A stretch of 64,000 nt of DNA from an uncultured Parabacteroides sp. (GTDB lineage Bacteria; Bacteroidota; Bacteroidia; Bacteroidales; Tannerellaceae): NCBI GenBank assembly GCA_934725305.1, contig CAKVBA010000006.1, forward strand, positions 22,000 through 85,999, written 5' to 3'. The notes below the pieces were generated by a model, which ran no database searches, had not been told where the DNA came from, and saw nothing but the letters and a program-made list of their open reading frames with translations. Positions 18,460-27,024 of this stretch are shown here, in pieces (the stretch's first letter is position 1; the number at the start of each line of letters is the position of its first letter). The translations under genes were made by a program, and so were the position numbers.

Positions 18460-20577
18460 TTATTTTAAACCTCTGTTCTTCAATAAAGGATCGATACCCG
18501 GCTCTTTACCGCGGAAGTTCTTATACATTACCATAGCATCGTCGATACCGCCCGGTGTCAATACATAGTTACGGAACTTAGATGCCACTTCCTGATTGAA
18601 CAAGTCGCCTGTTTCCACATATGCTTCAAATGCATCACAATCCAGCACCTCTGCCCAGATATAGCTATAGTAACCTGCTGTGTAGCCACCTTCCATTGTG
18701 TGACCGAAATAAGTTGAGCGATAGCGAGGAGGAATCTGTGAAAGCAATCCACGTCTCTTATTCAAGTTCTGAGCCTCAAATTCGTTGATGTCCAAATCCT
18801 TCGGGATTTCTTTCAATACATGATAGTCCATATCCAACAAAGAGGCTGCCAAATATTCTGTAGTGGCAAAACCCTGACCATATTTACCACACTTAACCAT
18901 ACGGTCAACCAATGACTGAGGCATAACTTCACCAGTCTGATAGTGCTTAGCATACACCTTCAATACTTCCGGTTCGAATGCCCAATGTTCCATTACCTGA
19001 GAAGGCAACTCAACGAAATCGCAAGGAACGTCGGATACACCATAATAATGAACATCACCAAACAAAGAATGCAATGCGTGACCAAATTCATGGAAGACAG
19101 TCTCTGCTTCGTTTGAGCTCAACAAAGCCGGCTGTCCTTCTGCAGGCTTACTGAAGTTGAATACAGTAGTTACAACCGGAGCCAAGCGTTTGCCATCTTT
19201 ATAGGTCTGTGAACGATAGCCACCACACCATGCACCACTGCTCTTGCCCGGACGAGTAAAGAAGTCCATATACAATACGCCCAGATGAGTGCCATCTTTG
19301 TCTTTACATTCAAAAGCGAATGCATCCGGATCCGGCTTCGGAATGTCTTTGATCTCGGTAAAAGTGATACCATATAATCTATTGGCTACATAGAATGCAC
19401 CTTCACGAACGTTGTTCAGTTCCAGATAAGGACGAACCTCGTTTTCATCCAAATCGAACTTAGCCTTCTTTGCCTTCTCGAAATAGTAACGCCAGTCCCA
19501 ACCTTCAGCCTGGAAGTTTCCACCCTCTTTCTTGATTTCGGCATTGATATCGGCCAATTCAATCTTTGCCTTATCCAAAGCCGGTTTCCAGATCTGATCC
19601 AACAGATTGTAAACAGCCTTTTCGTTCTTAGCCATCTCATCTTCCAATGCGAAAGAAGCGTAGTCTTCATGACCCATTACATGTGCCTTTTCCAAACGGG
19701 CAGCAACCAACTCTTTTACTACTTCCTTATTATCATTTTCGTTGCCATTGTTACCACGGCTAATATAGGCATTGAAAATCTTTTCACGCAATTCACGGTT
19801 CTCGGCATACTGCAAGAAAGGAATCACACTCGGGTTGTGCAATGTAAAGATCCATTTACCCTCTTGTCCGGCTGCTTTAGCAGTAGCAGCAGCGGCAGCA
19901 ATCACAGTTTCGGGCAGACCGGCCAAATCTTCCTGCTTGTCAATAATCAGTTTGAATCCGTTTGTCTCTTTCAATGAATGCTGTCCAAATGTAAGTTCAA
20001 GCATAGCAATCTTTTCGTTCAACTCACGCAAACGTGCCTGCTTGTCGGCATCCAGGTTGGCACCGCCTCTTACAAAACCTTTATATGTCAATTCCAACAA
20101 TCGGGCCTGTTCTTTATCAAGATTCAACGACTCACGTTGGTCATATACGGCTTTAACACGGGCAAACAATTCCGGATTCAGATTGATATCATCACGGTGT
20201 TTTGACAACAACGGAGAGAATTCCTGTTCCAATTTCTGAATTTCATCAGTGGTGTTCACACTTGAACGGCCAGAGAATGCATGAGAAACCTTAGACAACA
20301 AACGTCCACTCTGATCTAATGCCACAATAGTGTTTTCAAAAGTTGGAGCTTCGGTATTGTTGATAATAGCCTCAACTTCTGCCCTCTGTTCTTCCAGACC
20401 TTTCAAAAGAGCCGGCTTATAATCGGCTATCTGAATCTGATCAAAAGGCGGTACGCCAAAAGGTGTTGCGTACTCTGAGAAGAATGGGTTTGCGCCATCA
20501 GCGGCACCATTCTTCGGCGACTGTGTGCAAGCTGCCAGAATCACAGCAAGTCCGGCGGCCATAAGTGTTTTATTCAT
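18460..20577 (-). CDS. dcp: M3 family peptidyl-dipeptidase lipoprotein, copy 2
   Basis: A 705-residue paralog of the next gene, with long identical stretches (for example EGWDWRYYFEKAKKAKFDLD) and HEFGH at the same residue number, 496. Lipobox LAACT follows the signal peptide. The ORF is open 12 codons further upstream, but a signal peptide begins at the ATG at 20577. A reverse-strand TATATTTG box at 20611-20618, with TTTG 22 bp upstream, also favours that start. The two genes are a tandem duplication, probably one operon. Most substitutions between them fall outside the zinc site. Confidence 0.92.
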   Translation of the reverse strand: MNKTLMAAGLAVILAACTQSPKNGAADGANPFFSEYATPFGVPPFDQIQIADYKPALLKGLEEQRAEVEAIINNTEAPTFENTIVALDQSGRLLSKVSHAFSGRSSVNTTDEIQKLEQEFSPLLSKHRDDINLNPELFARVKAVYDQRESLNLDKEQARLLELTYKGFVRGGANLDADKQARLRELNEKIAMLELTFGQHSLKETNGFKLIIDKQEDLAGLPETVIAAAAATAKAAGQEGKWIFTLHNPSVIPFLQYAENRELREKIFNAYISRGNNGNENDNKEVVKELVAARLEKAHVMGHEDYASFALEDEMAKNEKAVYNLLDQIWKPALDKAKIELADINAEIKKEGGNFQAEGWDWRYYFEKAKKAKFDLDENEVRPYLELNNVREGAFYVANRLYGITFTEIKDIPKPDPDAFAFECKDKDGTHLGVLYMDFFTRPGKSSGAWCGGYRSQTYKDGKRLAPVVTTVFNFSKPAEGQPALLSSNEAETVFHEFGHALHSLFGDVHYYGVSDVPCDFVELPSQVMEHWAFEPEVLKVYAKHYQTGEVMPQSLVDRMVKCGKYGQGFATTEYLAASLLDMDYHVLKEIPKDLDINEFEAQNLNKRRGLLSQIPPRYRSTYFGHTMEGGYTAGYYSYIWAEVLDCDAFEAYVETGDLFNQEVASKFRNYVLTPGGIDDAMVMYKNFRGKEPGIDPLLKNRGLK

Positions 20578-20675
20578 ACTAGTTTGTTTAATTAATTTAT
20601 ATGTGTGCAACAAATATAACGAAGATTTGTCTTACTTTAGCAAATCAATACAAATGAAATGTTAAAGTTTATGGT

Positions 20676-21638
20676 ATGAATAAAATATGTAGCCTTTTTG
20701 ATATTAAATATCCCATCATTCAAGGTGGAATGGTGTGGTGTAGCGGATGGAGACTGGCAGCAGCCGTCAGCCAAGCCGGTGGATTAGGTCTTTTAGGTGC
20801 AGGCTCGATGCATCCTGAAACTCTTCGCGAACATATCCGCAAGTGCAAAGCAGCCACAAGTAACCCGTTTGGTGTGAATGTGCCGCTGATGTATCCGGAA
20901 ATTGACAAACTGATGCAGATTCTTGTCGAAGAGGAGGTGAAGATTGTGTTTACCTCTGCCGGTAACCCGAAGAGCTGGACTCCTTTCTTGAAAGAGCATG
21001 GCCTCACAGTCGCGCATGTAGTGAGCAGTTCCAAGTTTGCCCTCAAATGTGAAGAGGCCGGCGTGGATGCTATCGTTGCGGAGGGTTTTGAAGCGGGCGG
21101 ACATAACGGAAGAGAAGAAACCACTACGCTCTGTCTGATACCGGCCGTGAGACGCGTCACTCAATTACCATTAATTGCGGCCGGAGGTATTGGCACAGGT
21201 GAAGCTATTTTAGCTACCTTTGCACTCGGAGCGGATGGTGTTCAGATGGGCACTCGTTTTGCCTTGACCGAAGAGAGCTCGGCACACGATAACTTCAAGC
21301 AGTTGTGTCTCGGTCTGAAAGAGGGCGATACCAAGCTTCTGCTGAAGAAGCTCTCTCCTACTCGTCTGGTCAAAGGTGACTTTACATCGGCTGTTGAAGA
21401 GGCCGAAGCGCGTGGAGCTTCTGCCGAAGAGCTGCGTGAACTGCTGGGCAGAGGACGCGCCAAGAAGGGTATCTTTGAAGGTGACCTGCAAGAGGGCGAA
21501 CTGGAGATTGGACAAATCGCCTCTCTCTTTCACAAACAGCAGTCTGTTGCTGAGGTCATGGATGAGCTGGTCGCTCAATATCAGACAGCCATGGAGACAT
21601 TACACAGAGATGCTCCATATTTGGGGCTAAACAAATAA
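20676..21638 (+). CDS. fabK: FabK-like enoyl-ACP reductase / nitronate monooxygenase family
   Basis: A 320-residue FMN-dependent TIM-barrel protein. YPIIQGGMVWCS near residue 13 and EGFEAGGHNGR near 138 are the flavin-contacting motifs of the FabK/NMO family. AAGGIGTGEAILATFALGADGVQMGTRF near 170 is the phosphate-binding strand region. The conserved GGH supports this family. In Bacteroidales this protein is usually treated as FabK, the alternative enoyl-ACP reductase of fatty acid synthesis; nitronate monooxygenase cannot be excluded. It is divergent from the dcp pair and followed by msrA after 19 bp. Confidence 0.75.
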   Translation: MNKICSLFDIKYPIIQGGMVWCSGWRLAAAVSQAGGLGLLGAGSMHPETLREHIRKCKAATSNPFGVNVPLMYPEIDKLMQILVEEEVKIVFTSAGNPKSWTPFLKEHGLTVAHVVSSSKFALKCEEAGVDAIVAEGFEAGGHNGREETTTLCLIPAVRRVTQLPLIAAGGIGTGEAILATFALGADGVQMGTRFALTEESSAHDNFKQLCLGLKEGDTKLLLKKLSPTRLVKGDFTSAVEEAEARGASAEELRELLGRGRAKKGIFEGDLQEGELEIGQIASLFHKQQSVAEVMDELVAQYQTAMETLHRDAPYLGLNK

Positions 21639-21657
21639 CGTTATATACATATATTAT

Positions 21658-22176
21658 ATGGAAACAACAGCAAAAATCTATCTGGCCGGTGGCTGCTTTT
21701 GGGGAACCGAACATTTCCTGAAACAGATTCACGGCGTTGAATCTACTCAAGTGGGCTATGCCAACAGCATCCAGGAGAATCCCAGTTATCAAGAGGTTCG
21801 CTCTGGCAATACCAAGGCGGCCGAAACCGTAGAAGTTATTTATCATCCCGAAGTGGTTGGCTTGGGCTTCTTGCTCAAACTCTATTTCCAGACCATCGAC
21901 CCGACCAGCGTCAACAAGCAAGGCGAAGATTCCGGCACTCAATATCGCACCGGAATCTATTATACCAATGATGCTGATCTGCCTATCATCCAACAGAAGA
22001 TTGACGAACTGGCAAAGGAATATCAAGACCCGATTGCCATCGAAGTGAAACCGATTGAAAACTTCTACACCGCCGAAGAGTATCATCAAGACTACTTGGA
22101 CAAAAACGTAGATGGCTATTGCCACATCAATCCCAAGCTCTTCGAGTTGGCCCGTAATGCCAAACAACCTAAGTAA
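21658..22176 (+). CDS. msrA: Peptide-methionine (S)-S-oxide reductase
   Basis: A 172-residue cytosolic repair enzyme. The active site GGCFWGTEH (Cys13) is intact, and GYANS, the conserved TxVGYxG-like turn and the YHQDYLDKNVDGYCH segment near 140-152 fit MsrA. Single-domain, no MsrB fusion. It follows the FabK-like gene after 19 bp, suggesting co-transcription. A separate hairpin terminator follows. Confidence 0.95.
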   Translation: METTAKIYLAGGCFWGTEHFLKQIHGVESTQVGYANSIQENPSYQEVRSGNTKAAETVEVIYHPEVVGLGFLLKLYFQTIDPTSVNKQGEDSGTQYRTGIYYTNDADLPIIQQKIDELAKEYQDPIAIEVKPIENFYTAEEYHQDYLDKNVDGYCHINPKLFELARNAKQPK

Positions 22177-22216
22177 CAGGTATGTTTAGATTGCAAAACG
22201 GAATATATATTTTCTT

Positions 22217-22257
22217 AAAAGCACCTATTTTTTATTGTTATAAAGATTGGTGCTTTT
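22217..22257 (+). terminator. Rho-independent terminator after msrA
   Basis: AAAAGCACC and GGTGCTTTT form a 9-bp stem followed by a T-rich run. It is not a member of the dispersed palindrome families. Confidence 0.75.
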
Positions 22258-22306
22258 CTTTTTATCCTATATATTTGCTAAATCTTAAATATCTAAATGT
22301 TTTTAT

Positions 22307-23935
22307 ATGAAGAAAATTTTTACATCTATTAGTTTGGCTGCCATGACCTTTATGACCACAATGCCAGGCATGGCGCAAGAACAACGTTTGACCGACGAAC
22401 AAAAAGCAGAAGCGATTGCAACCGTTATACCAGCTGTCTTTGATCAAGTGAAACAGATCAGCGGTATCGACATTTTGCAATTGGCTAAGCCTTCTGTGAA
22501 GACCGTATTGGAATCTCCGTTGTTTGGTACTCAGAACCTATTGCGTGCTGATGCAGCAGCAACTACTCTTTCTATCCAACCGGATAGTGTGATTATGGAT
22601 ATAAACGAAAAGCCTTTGAAATTGTATTTCAGCAACTACAAGACATTCAATCTGACCAATATACAGGGTGTTCCTGTGACATTGAATTTCCCGGAACAGA
22701 TTACAACTTCTAAGATTTTGAATATTTTTCAAGCTGGAATCACCATCAAAACGGGTGAAAAGAACGGCTTGCTTCCTTTCAACACATTAAATATTGGCTT
22801 GGATCTTGGAGAATTCAATTTTGTCCTCAACTGGTCTAGTGCCAAAGATATCCTGACTCTGAAAGAGAGCATGAAAGAGGGTGTGTTTACTTATGACATC
22901 GCTTTAACAAACGATTTCCGTGCAGCTTTAGAGTTCCTCAATAGAACTTTGATGTTAACATCTGATCCCAGTATTGCTACCGTGAAAAAGATTATCAAGG
23001 AACTTCTTGCGTCTCCCGACTATCGCGTAGTAGCCGATATGACTCAGAAGAAAGAGGGCATTATCAATGCAAATCTACAAGCTGTGAAAGATGCTGCCGT
23101 TCTGCCGCTGAACGACATTAAGATCATGATTAACAAAGACGGTTCTAAAGAGATTATCACTACAAACTATGAAGATGGCAATGTAGAAGACTATGATCGC
23201 ACAGTTATTGCGGCTCCAACCGTAAACGGCATGTCTGCGTCAATCATCAGCACCAACTACGAAGCTGAAACTCTTCCTGAAAAAGAAGAAGATTGGACAT
23301 TGGAATCTACTACCACTACTACATTGACAAATGCCAACGACAACATGATCAACCCGAACAACTTGGTTGCTTCTATTGTTGGCGGCATCTTGAAAGATAT
23401 GATTACTGGTAAAGAATCTTCTTTCTCAATGAATGTAAAAGAAAAAGAAGCTGAAACAGAAGCTGTTGAAAAAGAGATTTTCAGTTTGAACGTAACTCCA
23501 TCTATGGATGATGAGGCAATAATTGCTACAATCACAACTAAAGAAAAAGGCGAAAACGAGTTGGACATCGTTATTAGAATCCCGAAGAAAGGTCAGACTA
23601 TAAAGATTGACTTCTTTAAGTATAACGATGGCGTTAAAAACACAAAGGCTGCTGCAACAATGTTTACCACATCAAACTTGCTGTCTGCTGTAGGTAATGA
23701 GACAATCACTCCGGAATTGAATGTTACTATCACTCCGGCTGAAAATGGCTTGTACATCAACAACTGCGAAAACGCTACTTACTCTATCGTTTCTATGAGC
23801 GGTAAGGTGATTGCTAATGGTATCATCTCTGGCAATGGTGCTTTCATCGCTACTCCATACATGCAAAGAGGACAGATCTACATCGTTACTATAGTAGAAA
23901 ACGGTGCTAAGAAATCTATCAAGATTATGAAGTAA
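22307..23935 (+). CDS. Secreted protein of unknown role with T9SS-like sorting domain
   Basis: A 542-residue exported protein (signal peptide ending near MPGMAQ). I do not recognise the central 450 residues; they are rich in Thr, Asn and Lys, with beta-strand-like repeats around TTNYEDG and STNYEAE (about 280-310). The last 70 residues read like a type IX secretion C-terminal domain: NGLYINNCENATYSIVSMSG, then GQIYIVTI and a Lys-rich IKIMK end. That pattern suggests outer-membrane translocation and surface attachment. A TATATTTG -7 box (22270-22277) is close upstream. Monocistronic, ending at a type I palindrome. Confidence 0.7.
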   Translation: MKKIFTSISLAAMTFMTTMPGMAQEQRLTDEQKAEAIATVIPAVFDQVKQISGIDILQLAKPSVKTVLESPLFGTQNLLRADAAATTLSIQPDSVIMDINEKPLKLYFSNYKTFNLTNIQGVPVTLNFPEQITTSKILNIFQAGITIKTGEKNGLLPFNTLNIGLDLGEFNFVLNWSSAKDILTLKESMKEGVFTYDIALTNDFRAALEFLNRTLMLTSDPSIATVKKIIKELLASPDYRVVADMTQKKEGIINANLQAVKDAAVLPLNDIKIMINKDGSKEIITTNYEDGNVEDYDRTVIAAPTVNGMSASIISTNYEAETLPEKEEDWTLESTTTTTLTNANDNMINPNNLVASIVGGILKDMITGKESSFSMNVKEKEAETEAVEKEIFSLNVTPSMDDEAIIATITTKEKGENELDIVIRIPKKGQTIKIDFFKYNDGVKNTKAAATMFTTSNLLSAVGNETITPELNVTITPAENGLYINNCENATYSIVSMSGKVIANGIISGNGAFIATPYMQRGQIYIVTIVENGAKKSIKIMK

Positions 23936-23958
23936 TCGAGAGGTGTTTTTATTTATAA

Positions 23959-23998
23959 CGAGGCTGCGTCAAATCGGTTGTTTTGACACAGCCTCTTT
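23959..23998 (+). terminator. Terminator hairpin, type I repeat
   Basis: GAGGCTGCGTCAAA and TTTGACACAGCCTC flank a short loop and run into eight T, 23 bp after the preceding stop. Confidence 0.85.
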
Positions 23999-24046
23999 TT
24001 TTGTGGTGTGCTATTAGTGCCTAAGGCGTTGCCTTGGGCGACCGTG

Positions 24047-24391
24047 TTATTGTATTTTAAACAGGTAACTACTCGCTAAAAACGGCTGATGAATCCGCCT
24101 GAAAAGACTGGCAAGTTTGTTAGGTTTGGCTGACAAGTTCGTTTCTGCCTAAACCACCTTTTAAAAGAGGGTTTTAGCTGTCTTTCAAGGGTCTATAGAG
24201 TTTTTGAAAAAAGGGTATAGACTATTCGGAAAAAGTCTAGGGACTTTTTTGAAAATGGGTAGGCACTCCGTTCGGATTGGGTGCCTACTCCGTTCGGATT
24301 GAGTAGGCACCCAATTTCCCCAAATAGACTACTCCATTTTGGCAGGGTTTATGGCCTCTTGGCAGCCCGTTTACTTATTGTATTTTTCAGA
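24047..24391 (+). repeat. Dispersed element III, copy B, nine 22-bp units
   Basis: TTATTGTATTTT at 24047-24058 and again at 24375-24386 bound a 340-bp element. Its distal part (24194-24391) is nine 22-bp units in strict register; units 3-5 begin TAGGGACTTTTTTGAAAA, TAGGCACTCCGTTCGGAT and TGCCTACTCCGTTCGGAT. Many units are dyadic at their middle (TCCGTTCGGA, TTTTTGAAAA). The proximal part shares GCTAAAAACGG and GAATCCGCC with the other copies. The element fills the gap between the T9SS-like gene and the thioredoxin lipoprotein gene. No coding potential is seen. Confidence 0.88.
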
Positions 24392-24437
24392 CTATGACTT
24401 ACTCCACAACACTCGCCACGGGCAAATGATATGATCT

Positions 24438-24929
24438 TTATTTCTCCCCCAACAAGAAACTATCTATCTGCTTTACAAACTCCTCTTTAGGCAAAGCACC
24501 CTGAGCCGCCTGAGGCTGTCCTGTCTTAGGCACAAACAAGAGAAAAGGAATACTCTGAATACCAAATGTTGCTGCCAGTTCGCGCTCCTTATCTACATTA
24601 ATCTTATAGATAATTACCTTACCGCTATAAGTCTTGGCAAGCTCAGCCAACACCGGAGCCAGCTTTTTGCAAGGCCCACACCAATCTGCATAAAAATCAA
24701 TAATACAAGGTTTATCTCCTTCATATACCCATTTGGTAGGACTCTTCTCGTAATTGAACACTTTAGTTAGGAATGTTGCCTTATCCAATGATATCACTTC
24801 TCCTGGAGCGGATGATTCTACTGCTGTTTTTGCTTCCGGAGCTTTGTTTTCTCCTGATTTGGCAGACATGGAGCAGCTCACAAGAAAAAGAACCCCAAAC
24901 ACCATCAATAAATCTTTTAACTTTCTCAT
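24438..24929 (-). CDS. Thioredoxin-like lipoprotein
   Basis: A 163-residue exported thiol-disulfide protein. Lipobox LVSC (Cys19), then an Ala/Glu-rich linker, then a thioredoxin fold with ADWCGPCKKL (Cys84 and Cys87) and the cis-Pro loop QSIPFLLFV near 133. WCGPC is the thioredoxin-type redox pair. Lipid anchoring puts it in the periplasm, so it likely reduces or carries electrons to exported proteins, as in Bacteroides TrxP-type proteins. It is convergent with the element III copy and monocistronic. Specific partners are unknown. Confidence 0.88.
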   Translation of the reverse strand: MRKLKDLLMVFGVLFLVSCSMSAKSGENKAPEAKTAVESSAPGEVISLDKATFLTKVFNYEKSPTKWVYEGDKPCIIDFYADWCGPCKKLAPVLAELAKTYSGKVIIYKINVDKERELAATFGIQSIPFLLFVPKTGQPQAAQGALPKEEFVKQIDSFLLGEK

Positions 24930-25051
24930 ACAAACGTATTTGCTACATTAATTAATATTCCACACAAAAATAACAATAAAACCATTGCAGCTACTATTTA
25001 AAGTTCTTAAAAGAAAAAAGAACAAGAAAGCACGAAAAAAACGTCCAAATA

Positions 25052-25082
25052 TTTGGAGATATAAAAAAAATGCCTACCTTTG
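25052..25082 (+). promoter_or_regulatory. tRNA-Ser promoter
   Basis: TTTG (25052-25055), 19 bp, TACCTTTG (25075-25082), and tRNA starting 60 bp further. The same box pair and spacing precede the initiator tRNA at 55321. Confidence 0.7.
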
Positions 25083-25141
25083 CACCCGTAATCGAAACAA
25101 CAACGGTTAACAACCAAGTTTCGAAACAAATTTGACATATT

Positions 25142-25226
25142 GGAGAGGTGGCAGAGTGGTCGATTGCGGCGGTCTTGAAAACCGTTGAACTGAGAGGTTC
25201 CCGGGGTTCGAATCCCTGTCTCTCCG
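25142..25226 (+). tRNA. tRNA-Ser(TGA)
   Basis: Long-variable-arm tRNA of 85 nt. Acceptor GGAGAGG pairs with TCTCTCC, the anticodon loop CTTGAAA gives TGA, and GGTTCGAATCC is the T arm. Discriminator base G, typical of serine. No CCA is encoded. It reads UCN serine codons. Confidence 0.95.
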
Positions 25227-25230
25227 CTGA

Positions 25231-25268
25231 AAAGGAGCAAATCAAGTAATTACGAGATTTACTCCTTT
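25231..25268 (+). terminator. Terminator after tRNA-Ser
   Basis: AAAGGAG and CTCCTTT with an inner AAATC/GATTT stem, followed by T residues, start 5 bp after the tRNA. Confidence 0.8.
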
Positions 25269-25557
25269 TTTATGCACCCAAGAATGTAAAGTTGGGTGCT
25301 TTTGTATTATTTAATGAATCATCTTTGTGGTAGCAGATAAAAATATGATATGCAGGTTTATCTGCTTAATCTGTTATTATCAATTCAGAATGTGTTCAGG
25401 AATGGGTGCTGTTGCAAAGTTGGGACAATACGAATTAACATTAAAACCAAAGGTCTCTTATTAACAGGACACTATACAATAATGGCGCCCCTTTTCAAGG
25501 AAGATGCTCTTCCGGCACAGTGAAGCGTGCTTGGATAACGACCATGTAATCAAAAGA
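25269..25557. other. Gene-poor region, possible mobile-element end
   Basis: No convincing gene. At 25405-25425 the sequence GGTGCTGTTGCAAAGTT resembles the terminal inverted repeats of several insertion sequences, but no partner end or transposase is present. A short reverse-strand reading from 25550 (MVVIQARFTVPEEHLP) stops after 16 codons. Best taken as remnant DNA. Confidence 0.3.
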
Positions 25558-26031
25558 TCATAGCTTTGGGAAAAATTTTCCCACTTTATGTTTGTAGTTT
25601 CGATACTCATCACCGAAATCACGCTCAAGACGCTGTTCCTCGTTGTGGACTTGAACCATCATAATGAATACTACAACTACGAAGATGAGGACTGCCTGCC
25701 AAGAACACAATATCGTGATAATGCCGAGATAATAAACTAATGTCCCACTGAGCATCGGATTGCGACTATAACGATATGGACCATTGGTCATTAGGTATTG
25801 AGTTCGTGGGGCAATCTCGTGCCCCATCGCATCAAACGGATTGCCTTTACCATGAATTTTCATATACACAACACTCCATATGACCAATGCTAACCCTGCA
25901 ACAGCCAACATCCCACCCACTACCCATTGCCAGAAGGTCGGGATGATTAAGTCACTGCAAAGCCACATGAGCGTAGGTAGACCTATAATAAAAATAGTAA
26001 ATCCAAGAAAGTAGCCGATGAACTGTCTCAT
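25558..26031 (-). CDS. Isoprenylcysteine/phospholipid methyltransferase-like membrane protein
   Basis: A 157-residue integral membrane protein with four or five hydrophobic segments. The C-terminal half carries the ICMT/PEMT family pattern: GPYRYSRNPMLSGTLVYYLG (about 93-112), then NEEQRLERDFGDEYRNYKHKV, where RNPM and EE-RL form the SAM-binding helices. Bacterial members are mostly of unknown substrate. The ORF can start 7 codons upstream (26052), but MRQFIGYFLGF begins the first helix. It sits in a low-gene-density stretch with possible mobile-element relics. Confidence 0.8.
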   Translation of the reverse strand: MRQFIGYFLGFTIFIIGLPTLMWLCSDLIIPTFWQWVVGGMLAVAGLALVIWSVVYMKIHGKGNPFDAMGHEIAPRTQYLMTNGPYRYSRNPMLSGTLVYYLGIITILCSWQAVLIFVVVVFIMMVQVHNEEQRLERDFGDEYRNYKHKVGKFFPKL

Positions 26032-26162
26032 AATTATCCCGTTAATTAACATGCATGGTCTGCTTTTCTACCAACCGTTTTCTCTTATGTCTTGGAAAGA
26101 GTTGCCTCTATCCATCTGCAAAAATACAGAATTTTATTGAAATCCAATCAAATATCATCGAA

Positions 26163-26459
26163 TTACATCCTAAATCCCCTATTTTTTCTTGGCTCTTCTG
26201 CTGATTTTCGTACACTTTGCCGTAACTTATTAAACTGTTCTTTGAACCATTCACTGATTGGCTGTTGATTTATAGTCAGCACCAACTTATGTTGCTCGGT
26301 CAAATCGTCCTCAATCTTGCAGACCGCATCCTTTATTTCGAATGACCGTCTGTGCTGTACTGAATACAATTTACCGCTGCACACGATTGGCTCTCTCTTT
26401 GCCAAAAGTACGTCTATCATCTTCTGCGTAAATCCTGCCGACTTGCAGAGCTTCTCCAT
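26163..26459 (-). CDS. Small basic protein of unknown function, possible mobile-element relic
   Basis: A 98-residue reading with a stop codon directly before its ATG. It has a charged, mixed alpha/beta look: FTQKMIDVLLAKREPIVCSGKLYS, then KLVLTINQQPISEWFKEQF and a very basic C-terminus. I have a weak impression of a C-terminal piece of a Bacteroidales mobilisation or plasmid protein, but cannot name a family. No signal peptide or membrane helix. Low confidence that it is expressed. Confidence 0.4.
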   Translation of the reverse strand: MEKLCKSAGFTQKMIDVLLAKREPIVCSGKLYSVQHRRSFEIKDAVCKIEDDLTEQHKLVLTINQQPISEWFKEQFNKLRQSVRKSAEEPRKNRGFRM

Positions 26460-26616
26460 TTACAACATTTATATAAAAACGGCTCAACTTTTCTTTCGTT
26501 ATTCTTGGTTTATAAAATAAACTTGTTTATCTTTACCCTCGAAGGAATGAGGAGTTAATCTTCATTTTTTATTCAATCTATAGTTTATATTATAAACCAA
26601 TTAAATTAGTAAGCTT

Positions 26617-27018
26617 ATGAAAACAACAATCGCTATGCTGGCTATATTGTTCTCTATGTTAGAAACACAGCCTCTTCTTGCTCAAGTCGCAAAATCTGTT
26701 TCTTTCCAAATTATGAATGTGCCAACTAAACAAGGAAAAGTATTGCTTAGTACAGAAAATAATAAACACTACGGAATGACAGAGGCTACCGATTCAACCG
26801 TAAAAATCAAATTGAATGATATTCCTTATGGAAGATACAAGATCTATGTGTATCATGATGCCAACGGTAATTGGCAGCTTGACAAGTCTGCCGATAACAC
26901 TCCCATTGAACATTGTGCCATCCACGAAATAGACATAACAGCAGACAACCAAACATTCAATATTGAATTGGTTGATATTCAAAAGAGAAGTCAGAAAGAA
27001 AACAACCCGCCTAAATGA
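26617..27018 (+). CDS. DUF2141 family exported protein
   Basis: A 133-residue protein with an N-terminal signal peptide (ending around QPLLAQ). The DUF2141 hallmark is clear: LNDIPYGRYKIYVYHDANGNWQLDKS (about 68-93), a beta-sandwich segment shared by small periplasmic proteins. Function is not known for the family. It begins a three-gene run with a membrane protein 6 bp downstream and a winged-helix regulator. Confidence 0.82.
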   Translation: MKTTIAMLAILFSMLETQPLLAQVAKSVSFQIMNVPTKQGKVLLSTENNKHYGMTEATDSTVKIKLNDIPYGRYKIYVYHDANGNWQLDKSADNTPIEHCAIHEIDITADNQTFNIELVDIQKRSQKENNPPK

Positions 27019-27024
27019 TGCAAT

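Noticed and set aside
24194-24391. The 22-bp array as a CRISPR array.
   Set aside because: Units are contiguous with no spacers, are degenerate rather than identical, and no cas gene is present.
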